From Nitriliruptoraceae bacterium (GTDB lineage: Bacteria > Actinomycetota > Nitriliruptoria > Nitriliruptorales > Nitriliruptoraceae): a stretch of DNA of 8,197 nt. The stretch spans positions 1-8,197 of the forward strand of contig SKLC01000153.1 of assembly GCA_007123425.1 (NCBI GenBank), in the 5' to 3' direction. The notes beneath the pieces are model-generated. The model saw nothing but the letters and a program-made list of their open reading frames with translations. It did no database searches and was not told where the DNA came from. Positions 6,532 to 8,197 of the stretch are shown piece by piece. How positions within the stretch are numbered: the first letter of the stretch is position 1; each line of letters begins with the position of its first letter. A program made the translations under genes and the position numbers.

Positions 6532-7299
6532 ATGGCCAAGAAGGACACCAAGACCACGCAGACCGCGAGAGAGGCCACCGACGCCGCGAAGAGCTCAGCG
6601 CAGGCCGCTGAGTCTCAGGTCAATGAGGCAGTCGAGCACGTCGAGAACGAGGCTCGCGACCTCGCCGTACGGGCCGCCATCCGGGAAGCCCCGTACGCCG
6701 CGATCGGCCTGGGGGACCTGCTGTTCAAGACGGCTCGTGACGTCGAGGCCTCCTCCCTTCCCCAGCGGCTCCTGCACACTCCTGTCGAAGTCGCATCGAA
6801 GGTCAGCAACCTCGGGACGAACCCGAAGGTGACCTATCTCGTGCTGGCCGCCCGGGGGCATGGTCTGCGCCTGCAGGTAGCTGGCGAGCAGGCGACCAGC
6901 AACGTCGGGGAGCACACGAAGGCCGCTGCGGAGCACGCCCAGGGAGCCGCCACCGCCACCCGGGACGGAGCGGAGGAGGTCGCCGAGCGGACCGACGCTG
7001 CCGGGCGGGAAGCCGCTGAGCGCACTGGCGCTGCCGCGGAGGCGACTGGCGGTCGGGCCAAGGCGCTGTTCGGCAAGGCGAAGGGCGTCGCCACCCGGGG
7101 CGCCAAGACCACCGCGCACGAGGACGACGACGCCCCGGCACCGACCGATGACGCTGGCAGCACGGGAGACACCGGGACGGGCGCGCTCGAGGATCGCACG
7201 GTGGCCCAACTGCGCAACCGTGCGCGCGAGCTCGGCATCGAGGGCAGGACGGGCATGAAGAAGCAGGAGCTGGTCGAAGCGATCCGTGACGCGACGTAG
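6532..7299 (+). CDS. HbhA/LEA-like helical protein with C-terminal Rho-N/SAP-like domain
   Basis: A 255-residue, Ala/Glu/Lys-rich, mostly helical soluble protein. Residues 1-45 are a hydrophilic helix. Residues 46-95 include REAPYAAIGLGDLLFKTARD (51-70), which resembles the start of mycobacterial heparin-binding haemagglutinin (its APLLAALGAADLA segment). Residues 125-190 are amphipathic AAEHA/AAERTGAAAEA-type repeats like LEA or apolipoprotein helices. A low-complexity acidic linker (196-218) leads to 219-253, a Rho N-terminal/SAP-like helix-extended-helix (TVAQLRNRARELGIEGRTGMKKQELVEAI is its span), known in other proteins to bind nucleic acid. The ATG at 6532 has GGGAG (6520-6524) 7 nt upstream; the frame is open upstream without a better start. 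Its codons look less strictly GC-ending than those of neighbours. Function is not certain: desiccation or stress protection, DNA-associated or surface roles are all possible. It has no signal peptide. Confidence 0.82.
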   Translation: MAKKDTKTTQTAREATDAAKSSAQAAESQVNEAVEHVENEARDLAVRAAIREAPYAAIGLGDLLFKTARDVEASSLPQRLLHTPVEVASKVSNLGTNPKVTYLVLAARGHGLRLQVAGEQATSNVGEHTKAAAEHAQGAATATRDGAEEVAERTDAAGREAAERTGAAAEATGGRAKALFGKAKGVATRGAKTTAHEDDDAPAPTDDAGSTGDTGTGALEDRTVAQLRNRARELGIEGRTGMKKQELVEAIRDAT

Positions 7300-7308
7300 C
7301 GCTCGTCA

Positions 7309-7338
7309 CTCGCACGGCCTTCCGGCCCCTGGAGCGAG
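7309..7338 (+). terminator. Possible terminator between the HbhA-like gene and the tRNA gene
   Basis: An interrupted hairpin starts 10 nt after the stop of the HbhA-like gene. CTCGC (7309-7313) pairs with GCGAG (7334-7338), and inside it GGCC (7316-7319) pairs with GGCC (7324-7327) around a TTCC loop. There is no T-run. The position between two convergent genes fits a terminator, possibly acting in both directions. Confidence 0.35.
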
Positions 7339-7365
7339 GACGTGTGTCGTGGTGTCCGGATGTGC

Positions 7366-7443
7366 TGGTGCGCCCGGCAGGATTCGAACCTGCGACCGGC
7401 GGAATAGAAGTCCGCTGCTCTCTCCTGACTGAGCTACGGGCGC
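7366..7443 (-). tRNA. tRNA-Arg (anticodon UCU), CCA encoded
   Basis: The minus strand folds into a complete cloverleaf. The acceptor is GCGCCCG/CGGGCGC, followed by TA, a D-stem GCTC/GAGC with a 10-nt loop containing the GG pair, an anticodon stem GCGGA/TCCGC with loop CTTCTAT, a 5-nt variable region, a T-stem GCAGG/CCTGC with loop TTCGAAT, discriminator A and an encoded CCA. The anticodon TCT reads AGA (and AGG by wobble), rare arginine codons in such a GC-rich genome. A37 next to U36 is the usual setting for t6A. The mature body is 7369-7443 and the CCA lies at 7366-7368. Integrative elements often use the 3' ends of tRNA genes, but no second copy of this end is seen in the window. Confidence 0.97.
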
Positions 7444-7486
7444 GTGTGGTACGGGGGCCGGTGCACGCGGGCACGGCTGCGTCGGC

Positions 7487-7492
7487 ATGCTA
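7487..7492 (-). promoter_or_regulatory. Possible -10 of the tRNA-Arg gene
   Basis: On the minus strand this reads TAGCAT, a TANNNT hexamer 43 nt upstream of the tRNA 5' end, preceded by CGGCGAAG. Similar bases precede the TAGCGT facing the SDR gene on the other side of the intergenic region. No clear -35 is seen. Confidence 0.35.
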
Positions 7493-7625
7493 CTTCGCCG
7501 ACCCCGCGTGCCCGCCGCCCATGTGGCTCCCGATGTCCGCGCGCCAACCGCGGACGGCTGATCAGCCCCGTCGGGCGCGCCGGTGTGACCGCGACTCCGA
7601 CGCCCCGGGTGCCCGGCCACGGGAG

Positions 7626-7718
7626 CCCGACCGCGAGGACGACACCACCACGGCCGGGCCGGCATCCGACGATGTCGCGGATGCCGGTCTCGGGCAGCCG
7701 ATCGTGCTCGCGGTCGGG
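7626..7718. repeat. Nested perfect inverted repeat, 93 bp core
   Basis: The outer arms CCCGACCGCGAG (7626-7637) and CTCGCGGTCGGG (7707-7718) are perfect over 12 bp. After one mismatch they continue with ACGA (7639-7642) and TCGT (7702-7705). Inside, CCGGCATCCG (7659-7668) and CGGATGCCGG (7678-7687) are perfect over 10 bp around a 9-nt loop, and G-U pairs would lengthen this stem to 13 in RNA. Both share nearly the same centre (about 7672). It could be a structured RNA, a cruciform-forming site or the remnant of a palindromic mobile element. It has no T-run, so a simple terminator is less likely. Confidence 0.7.
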
Positions 7719-7811
7719 GGTGTCGGGGGCGGGGGTCGGCAGCCGTCGCGGCGTCCTCCACGCATGACGGTCGGCCGTCCGATGGCCACGGACGCGCAGG
7801 CGGGCCGGCGA

Positions 7812-7817
7812 TAGCGT
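7812..7817 (+). promoter_or_regulatory. Possible -10 of the SDR gene
   Basis: TAGCGT fits TANNNT, lies 48 nt before the SDR start and is preceded by CGGCGA. It mirrors the TAGCAT facing the tRNA gene. No good -35 is visible at the expected distance. Confidence 0.33.
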
Positions 7818-7865
7818 GCTGCAACGAACTCTGCAGCCGCAGCCGTGGCGGACGAGGAGCAAGCG

Positions 7866-8197
7866 ATGAAGGTGCTGGTGATCGGAGCGACCGGGGGGAC
7901 GGGCAGCCACCTGCTCGAGCAGCTGATCGCACGAGGGCACGAGGTCCGGGCGATGGCCCGCCGCGAGGAGCAGCTCGCAGACCTTCGTGACCGGGGTGCC
8001 GAGGCGGTGCTCGGTGACCTCGAGGGCGACATCGACCATGCCATCGAGGGCGTCGACGCCGTGGCCTTCTGCGCGGGGTCCGGGTCGTCGACCGGACCCG
8101 ACAAGACGCTGCTGGTGGACCTCTACGGCGCGGCGCGCACCATCGACGCCTGCCAGCAGCACGGCGTGCGGCGCTACGTGATGCTGAGCTCGATCGC
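7866..8197 (+). CDS. NAD(P)-binding atypical SDR (NmrA/YwnB-like), 3' partial
   Basis: The first 110 codons of a gene that runs off the right edge. The N-terminus MKVLVIGATGGTGSHL carries the atypical-SDR dinucleotide motif GATGGTG (7-13), followed by the second strand and helix (GHEVRAMARR) and an Asp-containing strand (VLGDLEGD) as in the NAD(P)H-binding NmrA-like/SDR_a5 group. VDAVAFCAGSGSSTGPDKT and VRRYVMLSS, the latter ending in the conserved strand-5 SS, also fit. Members act as oxidoreductases or redox sensors; the substrate is unknown. The ATG at 7866 has GAGGAG (7854-7859) 6 nt upstream. It is divergent from the tRNA gene, and the intergenic region between them is the palindromic one. 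Confidence 0.9.
   Translation, partial: MKVLVIGATGGTGSHLLEQLIARGHEVRAMARREEQLADLRDRGAEAVLGDLEGDIDHAIEGVDAVAFCAGSGSSTGPDKTLLVDLYGAARTIDACQQHGVRRYVMLSSI

Larger units (their letters stand above)
7472..7847. repeat. Extended imperfect inverted repeat filling most of the tRNA-SDR intergenic region
   Basis: No gene is credible in the 422 bp between the tRNA and SDR genes. Concentric complementary segments continue outward from the strong core at 7626-7718. The pairs are CCGCGAC (7589-7595) with GTCGCGG (7745-7751), CCGAC (7597-7601) with GTCGG (7735-7739), CCGTC (7568-7572) with GACGG (7766-7770), CGGACGGC (7551-7558) with GCCGTCCG (7774-7781), GTCCG (7535-7539) with CGGAC (7789-7793), a match of GCATGCTA (7485-7492) to TAGCGTGC (7812-7819), and CACGGCTGCG (7472-7481) with CGCAGCCGTG (7838-7847). 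The order is kept, but gaps of unequal length are needed, so the outer part could be partly chance in GC-rich DNA. Confidence 0.4.

Noticed and set aside
7366..7385. tRNA 3' end as an attachment site of an integrated element
   Set aside because: No second copy of the tRNA end is found in the window, and no integrase is present.
7716..7735. Possible G-quadruplex with three G5 runs
   Set aside because: Only three runs of three or more G are present; a fourth tract is missing, so a canonical quadruplex is not supported.
7344..7814. 156-codon plus-strand open frame starting before the tRNA and covering the intergenic region
   Set aside because: It reads antisense through the tRNA gene and gives the well-known artefact RPAGFEPAT. 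The rest is low-complexity and falls on the palindromic region.

Overview
The window is very GC-rich (by eye well above 70%). Nearly every codon ends in G or C, starts are ATG or GTG, and almost every other reading frame is open. With an HbhA-like helical protein, an IclR regulator and a malic enzyme carrying an N-terminal ACT domain, this points to a high-GC actinobacterium. I cannot place it more precisely. There are eight protein genes (the first probably cut by the left edge, the last certainly cut by the right edge) and one tRNA gene. No transposase, integrase, phage gene or CRISPR array is visible.

Layout. (1) 2-1758, plus strand: an ABC exporter pair, an ATPase and an ABC-2-type permease joined by an ATGA overlap. 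(2) 1768-2547, minus strand: an IclR-family regulator converging on the permease and diverging from the next block. (3) 2626-4703, plus strand: a gamma-butyrobetaine-hydroxylase-like Fe(II)/2-oxoglutarate dioxygenase, an unrecognised 134-residue protein, and an OsmC-family thiol peroxidase-like protein. The 78-bp gap between IclR and the dioxygenase holds a 10-bp palindrome and a near-perfect 11-bp direct repeat, so IclR probably controls the dioxygenase and itself. Two abutting GC hairpins close the OsmC gene. (4) 4794-6203, plus strand: an ACT-malic enzyme that decarboxylates malate to pyruvate. (5) 6204-6531: a 328-bp gap without a convincing gene. (6) 6532-7299, plus strand: an HbhA/LEA-like helical protein ending in a Rho-N/SAP-like domain. 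(7) 7366-7443, minus strand: tRNA-Arg(UCU) with encoded CCA, converging on gene 6. (8) 7444-7865: a 422-bp intergenic region. (9) 7866 to the right edge, plus strand: an atypical-SDR NAD(P)-binding protein.

The most unusual element is region 8. It is built around a nested imperfect inverted repeat: perfect 10-bp arms around a 9-nt loop, enclosed by perfect 12-bp arms. Weaker concentric matches can be followed outward almost to the tRNA gene and the SDR gene. The outermost matches place a similar TAGC(A/G)T promoter-like element on each side, one facing the tRNA and one facing the SDR gene. This may be a mobile palindromic element, a structured RNA or a duplicated divergent promoter; the sequence alone does not decide between them.
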